Part shown: in pieces, positions 1 through 6,647 of the stretch | Layout: the number at the start of each line of letters is the position of its first letter | Numbering within the stretch: position 1 is the first letter of the stretch | Assembly (NCBI GenBank): GCA_900554585.1 | Contig: USHS01000031.1 | Span: 1 to 9,881, forward strand | Direction: 5' to 3' | Origin: an uncultured Collinsella sp. | GTDB taxonomy: Bacteria > Actinomycetota > Coriobacteriia > Coriobacteriales > Coriobacteriaceae | Length of the DNA: 9,881 nt | The notes under the pieces: model-generated | The model's database searches: none | Told to the model about the DNA's origin: nothing | Seen by the model: only the letters and a program-made list of their open reading frames with translations | Translations under genes and position numbers: made by a program

Positions 1-429
1 GTGACGCGCTCGGCGACCATCCTGGGTGTGACGATCGACCATCCCAGTGCGCTCGAGATCGGGTCGCGCTCGCGTGGCACGCCGCGCTTGGCCAACCGTC
101 TGCTCAAGCGCGTGCGCGACTATGCGCAGGTGCGCGGTAACGGTCCTATTGAGCTTGATATCTGCCGTCAGGCGCTCGAGTTCTTTGAGATCGATGAGCT
201 TGGTCTGGACTGGATGGATATTCGCATCTTGGAGACGCTCGCCAAGACGTTCTCCGGCCGTGCCGTGGGCCTGACGACCCTTGCCAGCGCGGTGGGCGAG
301 GACCCGGGTACGCTCGAGGATGTCTATGAGCCCTATCTGCTGCAGTGCGGCTTGATGATTCGCACGCCCCAGGGCCGCCAGGCAACGCTGCGCACCTTTG
401 AGCACTTGGGCATCGAGCCAGCCGTTTAG
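1..429 (+). CDS. ruvB: RuvB, Holliday junction branch-migration ATPase (C-terminal 142 residues, 5' truncated)
   Basis: RuvB is the hexameric AAA+ motor that, with RuvA, drives branch migration of Holliday junctions so that RuvC can resolve them during recombinational repair. Only the 3' part is in the window. The first codon, GTG, is an internal valine codon and not a start. The fragment shows the end of the AAA+ lid with the sensor 2 motif GTPR (residues 26-29) inside the family block RSRGTPRLANRLLKRVRDYA. The C-terminal winged-helix domain follows (about 71-142), with GLTTLASAVGED, VYEPYLLQ, RTPQGR and a closing HLG. Full RuvB is about 340 residues, so roughly 200 are missing upstream. The stop is TAG at 427-429. 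No gene follows closely: fhs starts 146 bases later with its own promoter, so ruvB looks like the end of its transcript. Identity is certain from family motifs. Confidence 0.96.
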   Translation: MTRSATILGVTIDHPSALEIGSRSRGTPRLANRLLKRVRDYAQVRGNGPIELDICRQALEFFEIDELGLDWMDIRILETLAKTFSGRAVGLTTLASAVGEDPGTLEDVYEPYLLQCGLMIRTPQGRQATLRTFEHLGIEPAV

Positions 430-505
430 AGGCGGGTTTGTTTTGGCTGGTCTGTAGGCTATCGCTGAGCATTGGATAAACATATCGCCATTCATCGGTT
501 ACGGG

Positions 506-535
506 TGTTTTACTATTGCGCGCCCGTGCTATGCT
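506..535 (+). promoter_or_regulatory. Candidate promoter of fhs
   Basis: An extended -10 element TGcTATGCT lies at 527-535, with a weak T-rich -35 (TGTTTTAC, from 506) at normal spacing. Transcription would start near 542, giving a leader of about 34 bases to the ATG at 576. This also argues against the upstream in-frame TTG at 516 as the start, because it would lie before the transcript begins. Read by eye. Confidence 0.38.
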
Positions 536-575
536 GAATTGGTCTTTTTCTCATTCGGTAACGAAAGGACCGCCC

Positions 576-2243
576 ATGCCTACTGACATCGAAATCGCAC
601 GTTCCGTCACGCCGCTGCCCATTACCGAGGTGGCTAAGAACGCCGGCGTCGACGTAAAGCACCTGATTCCGTACGGCTTCGACAAGGCTAAGGTTGACTA
701 TTCACTGCTCAACGAGCCGACCGATCACCAGGCCAAGCTCGTCCTCGTGACCGCCATCAACCCCACGCCCGCCGGCGAGGGCAAGACCACCACGACCATC
801 GGCCTGGCCGACGGCCTGCGCCGTCGCGGCGTCAAGAGCGCCGTGGCCCTGCGTGAGCCTTCGCTCGGCCCCGTGTTTGGCGTGAAGGGCGGCGCCGCCG
901 GCGGCGGCTGGGCGCAGGTCATCCCCATGGAGGACATCAACCTGCACTTTACCGGCGACTTCCACGCTATCGGTGCTGCCAATAACCTGTTGGCCGCCAT
1001 GCTCGACAACCATATTCAGCAGGGCAACCAGCTCGGTATCGACGTTAAGCGCATCACCTGGAAGCGCGTTGTCGACATGAACGACCGCCAGCTGCGCCAC
1101 GTTATCGACGGCATTGGCGGCAAGGCTCAGGGCGTGCCGCGCGAGGACGGCTTCGACATTACCGTTGCCTCCGAGGTCATGGCAATCCTGTGCCTGTCCA
1201 CGAGCATCAACGACCTCAAGGAGCGCCTGGGCGAGATCGTCGTCGGCTACAGCTTTGCCGGCGAGCCCGTTCGCGCTCGCGACCTCAAGGCCCAGGGCGC
1301 CATGGCTGCGCTGCTTAAGGATGCGCTCAAGCCCAACCTGGTGCAGACGCTCGAGGGCACGCCCGCGTTTGTCCACGGCGGTCCCTTCGCCAATATCGCC
1401 CACGGCTGCAACTCCATCATGGCCACTCGCATGGCTATGCGCTTTGGCGATGTCGCCATTACCGAGGCAGGCTTTGGCGCCGATCTGGGTGCCGAGAAGT
1501 TCCTCGACATCAAGTGCCGCATGACGGGCGTCCGCCCCAGCGCTGTCGTGATTGTCGCCACCGCCCGTGCGCTTAAGTACAACGGCGGCGTTGCCAAGGC
1601 CGACCTCAACGAGGAGAACCTCGAGGCCCTCAAGGCCGGCATGCCCAACCTGCTGCGCCACGTTGACAATATTCAGAATGTCTACGGTCTGCCCTGCGTG
1701 GTCGCCATCAACCGCTTCCCGACGGACACCGAGGCAGAGCTTGCGCTCATCGAGTCCGAGTGCCAGAAGCTCGGCGTTAACGTTAAGCTTTCCGAGGTCT
1801 GGGCCAAGGGCGGCGAGGGCGCGCTCGAGCTGGCCGATGAGGTCATGCGCCTGATTGAGCAGCCGAGCGAGCTCAAGTTTGCCTACGAGGACGGCGCCGA
1901 TGTTGCCGATGCTCTGGAGGCCGTCGCCACCAAGGTTTACCGCGCCGATGGCGTCGACTTTACCCCGGCGGCCAAGCGTCAGCTCGCCGAGCTGCGCGAG
2001 AACGGCTTTGGTAACCTACCGGTGTGCGTCGCCAAGACCCAGTACAGCTTTAGCGATAACGCCAAGGCCCTGGGCGCTCCCGAGGGCTTCCGCATCACCG
2101 TGCGTGAGCTTAAGGTTTCCGCCGGTGCCCACTTTGTGGTCGCACTGACCGGCAGCGTTCTGACCATGCCGGGCCTGCCCAAGGTGCCCGCGGCCGAGAA
2201 CATCGACGTCGATAACGACGGCAACATCACCGGCCTGTTCTAA
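576..2243 (+). CDS. fhs: Formate-tetrahydrofolate ligase (10-formyl-THF synthetase)
   Basis: This enzyme (EC 6.3.4.3) joins formate to tetrahydrofolate using ATP. The cytosolic product, 10-formyl-THF, feeds purine synthesis and initiator formyl-Met-tRNA. The start is ATG 576, preceded by GAAAGGA at 563-569, giving 555 residues, the usual length for the family. An in-frame TTG at 516 would add 20 residues unlike the family N-terminus. Visible motifs are the nucleotide loop [11 protein letters not shown] (64-74), the first family signature [11 protein letters not shown] (102-112) followed by [16 protein letters not shown], and the second signature [12 protein letters not shown] (327-338). As I remember the PROSITE patterns, the first signature ends in Tyr and the second has Ile/Val after VAT, so Trp112 and Ala330 are mild departures. 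The reading frame is intact and all core blocks are present, so the protein is probably active. It is monocistronic: a promoter lies upstream and an intrinsic terminator directly downstream. No other one-carbon genes are adjacent. Confidence 0.97.
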   Translation: MPTDIEIARSVTPLPITEVAKNAGVDVKHLIPYGFDKAKVDYSLLNEPTDHQAKLVLVTAINPTPAGEGKTTTTIGLADGLRRRGVKSAVALREPSLGPVFGVKGGAAGGGWAQVIPMEDINLHFTGDFHAIGAANNLLAAMLDNHIQQGNQLGIDVKRITWKRVVDMNDRQLRHVIDGIGGKAQGVPREDGFDITVASEVMAILCLSTSINDLKERLGEIVVGYSFAGEPVRARDLKAQGAMAALLKDALKPNLVQTLEGTPAFVHGGPFANIAHGCNSIMATRMAMRFGDVAITEAGFGADLGAEKFLDIKCRMTGVRPSAVVIVATARALKYNGGVAKADLNEENLEALKAGMPNLLRHVDNIQNVYGLPCVVAINRFPTDTEAELALIESECQKLGVNVKLSEVWAKGGEGALELADEVMRLIEQPSELKFAYEDGADVADALEAVATKVYRADGVDFTPAAKRQLAELRENGFGNLPVCVAKTQYSFSDNAKALGAPEGFRITVRELKVSAGAHFVVALTGSVLTMPGLPKVPAAENIDVDNDGNITGLF

Positions 2244-2268
2244 GCCTGCTGTCCATAGCTGCTTGATT

Positions 2269-2303
2269 GCCCCGCCGCGCCCCATGGCCTGGCGGGGCTT
2301 TTT
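2269..2303 (+). terminator. Intrinsic terminator of fhs
   Basis: A perfect 8-bp GC stem (GCCCCGCC at 2269-2276 with GGCGGGGC at 2291-2298) encloses a 14-base loop and is followed directly by five T (2299-2303). It lies 25 bases after the fhs stop codon. Confidence 0.9.
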
Positions 2304-2365
2304 GATCCTTAGGCCCGCGCATGTCTTGTAGATACCGGCGGGCTTTGCCCATCATAGGCTTTTGC

Positions 2366-2376
2366 GCGGGTAGAAT
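2366..2376 (+). promoter_or_regulatory. Candidate -10 element of the membrane-protein gene
   Basis: TAGAAT at 2371-2376 is preceded by GCGGG and lies about 45 bases before the ATG at 2422, allowing a leader near 39 bases. No convincing -35 is seen. The 9-base string GGGTAGAAT recurs at 6398-6406 ahead of a putative small RNA. Confidence 0.3.
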
Positions 2377-2421
2377 GCATGGATAACTTGATGCTTACAG
2401 GCGACGGAAAGGAAACGTTGC

Positions 2422-3411
2422 ATGGACCAGGACAAGACGACCGTGATGGGCGGATATGGCTCCGCACAGGCTGGCGGCAGCGCCGATGCGACCCGCATTG
2501 TGTCGAACCCCGGCAATGCTGCCCCCGATGCGACACAGGCGTCTGCCGAACCCACACGGGTTATGGGCTATGGCGATACACCGCGGGATCCGTTTGATTA
2601 TGCGCCGCAGGACCCGTATGGCAATGCGGCGCCGGACCCGTATGGCAATGCGGCGACAGATGCTTATAACAACCTGCCGCAAAATCCCATTCCGCAGCCT
2701 CAGCAGACGACGTATATGCCGCGCACGGCACAGGCCCAGCCTCGATATGAGTCGCGCGATCCGTATGCGCGCCAACCTTATCGCGAGTATCCCAAATCGA
2801 TTCCGCAGTATGGTGAGGACGAGGAAGAGACGCCGTCGCGTTCGTCGAGTGTGATCAAGAAGATCCTCATTGTGCTGGCGATCTTCTTTGCCCTCTCGAT
2901 TGTGTTTGCCATCGTGTCGGGCATGCTCAACAAGCGGGGGAGTTCAACGGCCGATACCACTGCCGAGCAAACCGAGTCCGCCTCATCTAACACCGTCGAT
3001 CTGAGCGATATCCCGGGGCAGTACTGGTCCAACGCCAAGAAGCTCCTCAAGTCGCGCGGGGCCGATCTTTCGAATGCTGTGATTCTGACTGACGACGGCT
3101 CGACGCCTGTTGTCGATGCCAACTGGGTCGTCACATCTGCCTACTACAACGGCGATGGCAACCTGGAGGTCCAGCTTACGCGCAAGGACGGCTCGTCGGG
3201 CAATGCGTCCGGCGATCAAGGCACCACGGACAGCTCGAGCTCTAACACGCTGGAGGACTTGAGCAACAAGGCGCAGGAGTTGGGAGACAAGGCGCAAGAG
3301 CTGGGCGACACGGCTCAGAACCTCGGCGATACCGCGCAGAACCTGGGCGATATGGCTACCAATGCTTGGGACGCGCTGCAAAACGGCATTTCGGGCGCAC
3401 AGGGAAACTAG
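2422..3411 (+). CDS. Single-pass membrane protein: disordered cytoplasmic tail, PASTA-like external domain, heptad-repeat C-terminus
   Basis: Function unknown. The start is ATG 2422 with GGAAAGGA 8 bases upstream, giving 329 residues. Residues 1-145 are low-complexity, rich in Pro, Tyr, Asn, Gln and Asp, with an exact octapeptide duplication DPYGNAAP/DPYGNAAT (64-79) and three short motifs TTVMGG, ATRIV and PTRVMG. A basic cluster (R140, K146, K147) precedes one clear transmembrane helix (about 148-169), predicting a cytoplasmic N-terminus. Outside, residues 196-254 (IPGQYWSNAKKLLKSRGA, then a DDGS loop, NWVVTSA and a closing strand) resemble a single PASTA-type unit, the module found on Ser/Thr kinases and penicillin-binding proteins. 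The match is by pattern only. After a Ser/Gly linker come four near-perfect heptads of the form KAQELGD/TAQNLGD (283-310), likely an extracellular helix. There is no signal peptide, kinase domain or sortase motif. The gene has its own -10 and ends at a shared terminator, so it is monocistronic. An envelope-associated role is inferred. Confidence 0.88.
   Translation: MDQDKTTVMGGYGSAQAGGSADATRIVSNPGNAAPDATQASAEPTRVMGYGDTPRDPFDYAPQDPYGNAAPDPYGNAATDAYNNLPQNPIPQPQQTTYMPRTAQAQPRYESRDPYARQPYREYPKSIPQYGEDEEETPSRSSSVIKKILIVLAIFFALSIVFAIVSGMLNKRGSSTADTTAEQTESASSNTVDLSDIPGQYWSNAKKLLKSRGADLSNAVILTDDGSTPVVDANWVVTSAYYNGDGNLEVQLTRKDGSSGNASGDQGTTDSSSSNTLEDLSNKAQELGDKAQELGDTAQNLGDTAQNLGDMATNAWDALQNGISGAQGN
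2611..2658 (+). repeat. 24-base in-frame tandem duplication
   Basis: Two adjacent 24-base units (2611-2634 and 2635-2658) share their first 21 bases exactly and encode DPYGNAAP and DPYGNAAT in the cytoplasmic tail of the membrane protein. The preceding DPFDYAPQ looks like a diverged third unit. Copy-number change would keep the reading frame. Confidence 0.85.
3268..3351 (+). repeat. Four 21-base units encoding heptad repeats
   Basis: Units at 3268-3288, 3289-3309, 3310-3330 and 3331-3351 encode KAQELGD twice and TAQNLGD twice. The flanking heptads TLEDLSN (3247-3267) and MATNAWD (3352-3372) are degenerate copies. Synonymous codons differ between the units, so the repeat is old and held at protein level rather than a fresh duplication. 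Confidence 0.85.
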
Positions 3412-3445
3412 CGGCCGAGCGGCTAGAGCCTTAGCGGTGCAAACA

Positions 3446-3513
3446 AAAACGGGACGCAGGATCGCGTGACCGGGCGCATAGGCGCGCTGGTCGGCGGTCC
3501 GGCGTCCCGTTTT
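3446..3513. terminator. Bidirectional intrinsic terminator between convergent genes
   Basis: A perfect 12-bp inverted repeat, AAAACGGGACGC (3446-3457) and GCGTCCCGTTTT (3502-3513), encloses 44 bases that can fold further (GACC at 3468-3471 with GGTC at 3489-3492). Each strand ends in at least four T. It lies 35 bases after the plus-strand membrane gene and 8 bases beyond the stop of the minus-strand transporter, so it serves both. Confidence 0.9.
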
Positions 3514-3521
3514 GCTGTCGA

Positions 3522-4703
3522 TTACAGCTGCTCTGCCGGACGCTCGGGCGAGCTAAAGCCGGAGTCAAACGTGACGACGCATGATGCATCGGGCCTGCGC
3601 TCGTGCACGATGCGCGTGACGAGCCCCAGCAGCTCCTCGTCGGATATGTCAAAGCCGTCGGGACGCACCAGGTCAAACGAAACAAAGCCGTCGTGCTCGT
3701 GCAAGTCGTGGATGGAAAGCGCGGGGTCGATCTGCGCTACGCCGCGCTTGACCCAGCCGCGCAAGTCATCGCCGGTTGTTGCAATGGGGTCGCAGTGCAA
3801 CGTGATGGCGATGCCCATCTGGCGTTTGATATCGTGTTCGATGGTGTCCAGGATCTCGTGGTGCTCAAAGGCATCGCCCTCGCCGGGCATTTCCACGTGC
3901 GCGCTGGCAAATTGCCGACCGGGGCCGTAGTCGTGCACCATCAGGTCGTGCGTGCCTAGGACCTGCGGATACGACATGATCTTGTCACGGATTGCCTGGA
4001 CGAGCTTGGGGTCGGGCGCTTGCCCCAGCAGCGGACTGATGGCGTCGCGCACAAGGCCCATGCCGCTGATGCAAATGAAGATGCCCACGCCCAGGCCCGC
4101 CCAGCCATCGAGATCAAAGCCTGTCGCTTGCGAAATAAGCGCCGCTGCCAAGACCGAGCCCGAGGTGATGACATCGTTTTTGGAGTCCTGCGCTGTGGCG
4201 ATGAGCGTCTCGGAGTCGATGCGATTGCCCAGCGTGCGGTTGAACGCGGCCATCCAGAGCTTAACGAGCATGGACGTAGCCAGTGCCGCAAGGGAAATGA
4301 ACGTGTAAGCGGTGGGGGAGGGCTTGATGATCTTGGTAACCGACTCTAGGATCAGGTTGATGCCGACGGCACAAACGAGGACGGCGACAAACAGGCCGGC
4401 GAGGTATTCGTAGCGGCCGTGGCCATAGGGGTGGCCTTCGTCTGCCGGGCGGCTGGCAAGTCGGAATCCGAGCAGGCTCACGATGTTGCTCGAGGCGTCG
4501 GAGAGGTTGTTGAAGGCGTCGGCGACAAGCGAGACAGAGCCGGCGAGCAGGCCCGCGATGCCCTTGGCTAGGCACAGGGTAATGTTGAGGCCAATGCAGA
4601 TGAGACTTGCGGCAAAGCCAGCGTTGGTGCGGCAAGTCGTATCGACCGGCTCGTCCACACTGCCGGGAACAAGCGTATGTACCAGCCGATTTACAAATAG
4701 CAT
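3522..4703 (-). CDS. Cation diffusion facilitator transporter, probably a Mn2+ exporter
   Basis: CDF proteins are homodimeric antiporters that push divalent metal out of the cytosol in exchange for protons. The start is ATG 4703, preceded by GAGGAG 7 bases away, giving 393 residues. A longer in-frame ATG at 4862 lacks such a site and would add unrelated sequence. Six membrane helices are visible (roughly 28-48, 55-80, 101-120, 131-152, 171-193, 197-217), with the family block HPYGHGRYEY (91-100) between helices 2 and 3. The transport site has Asn65 and Asp69 in helix 2 (NNLSD) and Asp173 and Asp177 in helix 5 (DSKND). This N/D-D/D set is the one I associate with manganese exporters such as pneumococcal MntE. 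Zinc CDFs use D/D-H/D or H/D-H/D. A cytoplasmic dimerisation domain (about 230-305) is followed by a second alpha/beta segment (about 313-382), common in this subfamily. The fold is certain; the metal is an inference from four residues. Confidence 0.93.
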   Translation of the reverse strand: MLFVNRLVHTLVPGSVDEPVDTTCRTNAGFAASLICIGLNITLCLAKGIAGLLAGSVSLVADAFNNLSDASSNIVSLLGFRLASRPADEGHPYGHGRYEYLAGLFVAVLVCAVGINLILESVTKIIKPSPTAYTFISLAALATSMLVKLWMAAFNRTLGNRIDSETLIATAQDSKNDVITSGSVLAAALISQATGFDLDGWAGLGVGIFICISGMGLVRDAISPLLGQAPDPKLVQAIRDKIMSYPQVLGTHDLMVHDYGPGRQFASAHVEMPGEGDAFEHHEILDTIEHDIKRQMGIAITLHCDPIATTGDDLRGWVKRGVAQIDPALSIHDLHEHDGFVSFDLVRPDGFDISDEELLGLVTRIVHERRPDASCVVTFDSGFSSPERPAEQL

Positions 4704-4736
4704 GGCGTATCTCCTCGCATCCTCGTTTAAGGGGAT

Positions 4737-4766
4737 AGTGTAGCTCGCATGGGCGCACCGTGCGCC
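4737..4766 (-). promoter_or_regulatory. Candidate promoter and operator of the CDF gene
   Basis: On the minus strand a -10-like TACACT (plus 4737-4742) lies 33 bases above the start codon. The -35 region is covered by a perfect inverted repeat GGCGCA-ccg-TGCGCC (4752-4766). A repressor bound there would block RNA polymerase, which suits a metal-efflux gene. The palindrome is exact, but the operator role is inferred and it does not match a metal-regulator box I know. Confidence 0.3.
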
Positions 4767-4875
4767 GATGCTCAGAAAATGCAGTAATGGTCTGCTGGAG
4801 CTAACGAGTGGCCCTTCTTGTCCGACCAGGTGCTCCATTTTGGGCCACATGGGTATGGGCATGTGCCTGCCTGCC

Positions 4876-4892
4876 CGACATACTTAATGTCG
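4876..4892 (+). promoter_or_regulatory. 17-base palindrome before the zinc-ribbon gene
   Basis: CGACAT-actta-ATGTCG is a perfect inverted repeat with 6-base arms and a 5-base spacer. It ends 13 bases before the AAAGGAGG ribosome site of the gene at 4922. It overlaps the only -10-like string near the gene (CATACT, 4879-4884). It could be an operator or a small leader hairpin. The role is not established. Confidence 0.3.
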
Positions 4893-4921
4893 ACAGCCCC
4901 TGCGCAAAGGAGGACGTATCC

Positions 4922-6259
4922 ATGGACGAGATGTTTGCCATTAAATGCCAAAACTGCGGCGGCCCTATGTACTCACACCAGGCTAAACGCAGCTTTGAGT
5001 GCGCCTATTGCGGCACGGTCATCCCGTGGCAGGCCGATGCGGGGGAGCCCAAGAGCGCCCTGGGCATTCGCCATACGCCGCTGACGGTTGTCGATGGGCT
5101 ACTTAAGCTCACCCATGTGTCGCAACTCGAGCGCCCGGAGGACCCAGACTGGTATTTCTTTAATTCACACTGGCGCAATCAGTCGGTTCTGGAGCATCTG
5201 CTGTGGGAGGACCGCGGCACGGCGCAGGAGTTTCAAGAGGCAGCGCACGTGAGCATTCCCTGCCCCTTCTGCGGTGCGTCCTTTGAAGGCGAGTCCACTC
5301 AGCGCGTGTTTGAGTGCCCGTCCTGCGGCAACAAGATCGGCATTGCCGACCTGCTCAAGCCTGGTACGTTTAGCAAGCGCCTGACCATGGGCGTTGGTGC
5401 GGAGTATGTGCCGGAGCAGGGTATTCCTTGCGAAATCTCGCCGCAGCAGGCGCGCGCCAACGCGCTGCAGCTGGTGCGCCAGTACCCCGATGCCTTTGCC
5501 GGGCACGACGTGGAAGATGCGATCCAAAACGACATGATGCTCTTCTATTTCCCCATGGCGCTGGCGGACCTGCGCATGATGGCGAGCTTCCCGGGCAAGG
5601 GCCTGAGCAAGGAAACCCTGGTGTACTACGAGGTGCTCGACTGGGCATACCCGCGGGCAAACTATCTGGATGTTCGCCTTATGGGCATTTTGGAGCCGTG
5701 GGACTTTGCCAAGGTCGGTCCGTTCGATCCCGCCATGCAGGAAGGCGACTTCCGCGTTGTCTCCGTCGATGCGTCTACCAAGGACCAGGTGGTCATTGAT
5801 AAGCTGGCGCTCGACATTGCCGGCAACGATGCCGAGGCTGTGCTGGGGCTCAATAAAAAGAGCATACGAACCTGGGCGCGCAAGGCCCGCAAGCATAAGG
5901 ACGGCCTGGTGATGGTGCCGGTCTACTTTGTCGATCGTCCGGCGACGGACAGCCGCGATGGCGAGCAGGTGCGCATTGCCGTAAACGGCCAGACGGGCCG
6001 CGCGGCCGCGGTGGTGTTTAGCGACAAGCGTGAGACGCATGTGGTGGCGTCGCTCAATCCGAGCCTGCATCTGTCCGGAGAAAGCACCGTGCACGCCACG
6101 CCCATCGAGGTCAAATACGTCAAGTCGCCGTTCCTGTACCAGATCGTGCGTCGTGGAGGTGGCGAGCAACCGCGTCAGGTGGCAGCGGTTGCCGAGGGTT
6201 CCTACCGAGAAGAAAAGCCCAAACGCCGCGGTCTGCTGGGTGCGCTATTTGGGAAGTAG
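4922..6259 (+). CDS. Double zinc-ribbon protein with C-terminal NGQTG motif, function unknown
   Basis: The start is ATG 4922 with a near-ideal AAAGGAGG (4906-4913) 8 bases upstream, giving 445 residues. The in-frame ATG at 4808 would add 38 residues of unrelated intergenic sequence. Two four-cysteine ribbons are clear: C9-x2-C12 with C27-x2-C30, and C114-x2-C117 with C132-x2-C135. Both have the knuckle form CxxCG expected to bind one structural Zn2+ each. Between them lies a Trp/Tyr-rich stretch (WYFFNSHWRNQ, about 77-87). The remainder is a long mixed alpha/beta region. Near the C-terminus is a strand pair, MVPVYFV then VRIAVNGQTGRAA, with NGQTG at 355-359. I associate this block with uncharacterised bacterial zinc-ribbon proteins sometimes labelled helicase-like. 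No Walker motif, signal peptide or membrane helix is seen. The tail is basic (KPKRRG) and ends in a short amphipathic GLLGALFGK. It is divergent from the CDF exporter and monocistronic. A regulatory or nucleic-acid role is possible but unproven. Confidence 0.9.
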   Translation: MDEMFAIKCQNCGGPMYSHQAKRSFECAYCGTVIPWQADAGEPKSALGIRHTPLTVVDGLLKLTHVSQLERPEDPDWYFFNSHWRNQSVLEHLLWEDRGTAQEFQEAAHVSIPCPFCGASFEGESTQRVFECPSCGNKIGIADLLKPGTFSKRLTMGVGAEYVPEQGIPCEISPQQARANALQLVRQYPDAFAGHDVEDAIQNDMMLFYFPMALADLRMMASFPGKGLSKETLVYYEVLDWAYPRANYLDVRLMGILEPWDFAKVGPFDPAMQEGDFRVVSVDASTKDQVVIDKLALDIAGNDAEAVLGLNKKSIRTWARKARKHKDGLVMVPVYFVDRPATDSRDGEQVRIAVNGQTGRAAAVVFSDKRETHVVASLNPSLHLSGESTVHATPIEVKYVKSPFLYQIVRRGGGEQPRQVAAVAEGSYREEKPKRRGLLGALFGK

Positions 6260-6397
6260 GGAAGTGCAGCCGGTTGGCGCTGCGATGCGATAGCTAGAGG
6301 AACGGGGCAGCTCGCAGGAGTGCGGACTGTCGTCTGATTGTTTGAGGGTGCCAGATGTAAATAATCGGTGGAACAGCTGTAAAAGAGCCTTTCCACT

Positions 6398-6406
6398 GGG
6401 TAGAAT
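6398..6406 (+). promoter_or_regulatory. Candidate -10 element for a small RNA
   Basis: GGGTAGAAT (TAGAAT at 6401-6406) repeats the nine bases seen at 2368-2376 ahead of the membrane-protein gene. The best -35 is only CTGTAA at 6377-6382 with 18-base spacing (3 of 6 matches). A transcript would start near 6413. Confidence 0.28.
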
Positions 6407-6412
6407 CAGGTT

Positions 6413-6503
6413 GTGCCGCGGAACCCGCTCCTCAGCGCTTAAACTTCGGAGACGCGGGCAACGCAGGTATTATCGTCTAGGGCCGGCTGCAACCGGTCCT
6501 TTT
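6413..6503 (+). ncRNA. Candidate structured small RNA of about 90 bases
   Basis: No credible gene lies on the plus strand here, yet the stretch has the parts of a small RNA: a -10 element upstream, an internal hairpin and an intrinsic terminator. In the internal hairpin, CCCGC (6424-6428) pairs with GCGGG (6454-6458), and TCC (6429-6431) can pair with GGA (6448-6450). An outer GTTG/CAAC pairing (6410-6413 with 6459-6462) starts just before the predicted first base. The RNA would point toward the 3' end of the minus-strand peptide gene at 6526-6618 and could pair with that messenger if the latter runs past 6503. An alternative is that this is simply the 3' untranslated end of the zinc-ribbon gene, whose stop at 6259 has no nearer terminator. 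No known RNA family was recognised. Confidence 0.3.
6480..6503 (+). terminator. Intrinsic terminator, plus strand
   Basis: GGGCCGG (6480-6486) and CCGGTCC (6493-6499) form a 7-bp stem with one G-U pair and a 6-base loop (CTGCAA), followed by TTTT (6500-6503). The minus strand has no T run, so it acts on plus-strand transcripts: the candidate small RNA, or read-through from the zinc-ribbon gene. Confidence 0.65.
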
Positions 6504-6525
6504 CTATGACTCCCTTCGCTATCCG

Positions 6526-6618
6526 TTACTGCTTATATTCCCGCCAGATCGCGTAGAGGTTCCGGGCAATGCCGGTCACGTACATCGAGAGGCGCAGGAT
6601 TTCAAGAAACAAGTCCAT
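6526..6618 (-). CDS. 30-residue amphipathic peptide, possible membrane-active or toxin-like peptide
   Basis: ATG at 6618 and TAA at 6526-6528 give 30 residues beginning MDLFLEILRLSMYV and ending WREYKQ. The ribosome site GGGGTGA lies 5 bases upstream and differs by one base from GAGGTGA, part of the ideal anti-SD complement. This is the main reason to believe the gene. Predicted as one helix, its charged and polar residues (D2, E6, R9, S11, T15, R19, N20, R26, E27) fall mostly on one face, and Leu, Ile, Phe, Tyr and Trp on the other. The tail is aromatic and basic. Small peptides of this type include type I toxins and membrane-associated regulators. About 30 bases upstream a hairpin can form (CTGCC 6648-6652 with GGCAG 6669-6673, inner GCGG/CCGC). 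I do not recognise the family and toxicity is inference only. Confidence 0.5.
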   Translation of the reverse strand: MDLFLEILRLSMYVTGIARNLYAIWREYKQ

Positions 6619-6647
6619 AGGCTTCACCCCAATCGGAGATCGGAGCG

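Noticed and set aside
516..575. In-frame TTG start 60 bases upstream of fhs
   Set aside because: It adds 20 residues unlike the family and lies before the likely transcription start, while ATG 576 has a good ribosome site.
702..1661. Long open frame (319 codons) antisense to fhs
   Set aside because: Ala/Gly/His/Val-rich translation caused by codon bias of the real gene on the other strand; no ribosome site or family motif.
2395..2775. Arg/Ile-repeat open frame antisense to the membrane protein's tail
   Set aside because: The repeats are the reverse reading of the DPYGNAAP duplication; not a gene.
4704..4862. 53-residue N-terminal extension of the CDF transporter
   Set aside because: No ribosome site at 4862 and no homology-like content; ATG 4703 has GAGGAG at ideal spacing, and the extension would overlap the divergent promoter.
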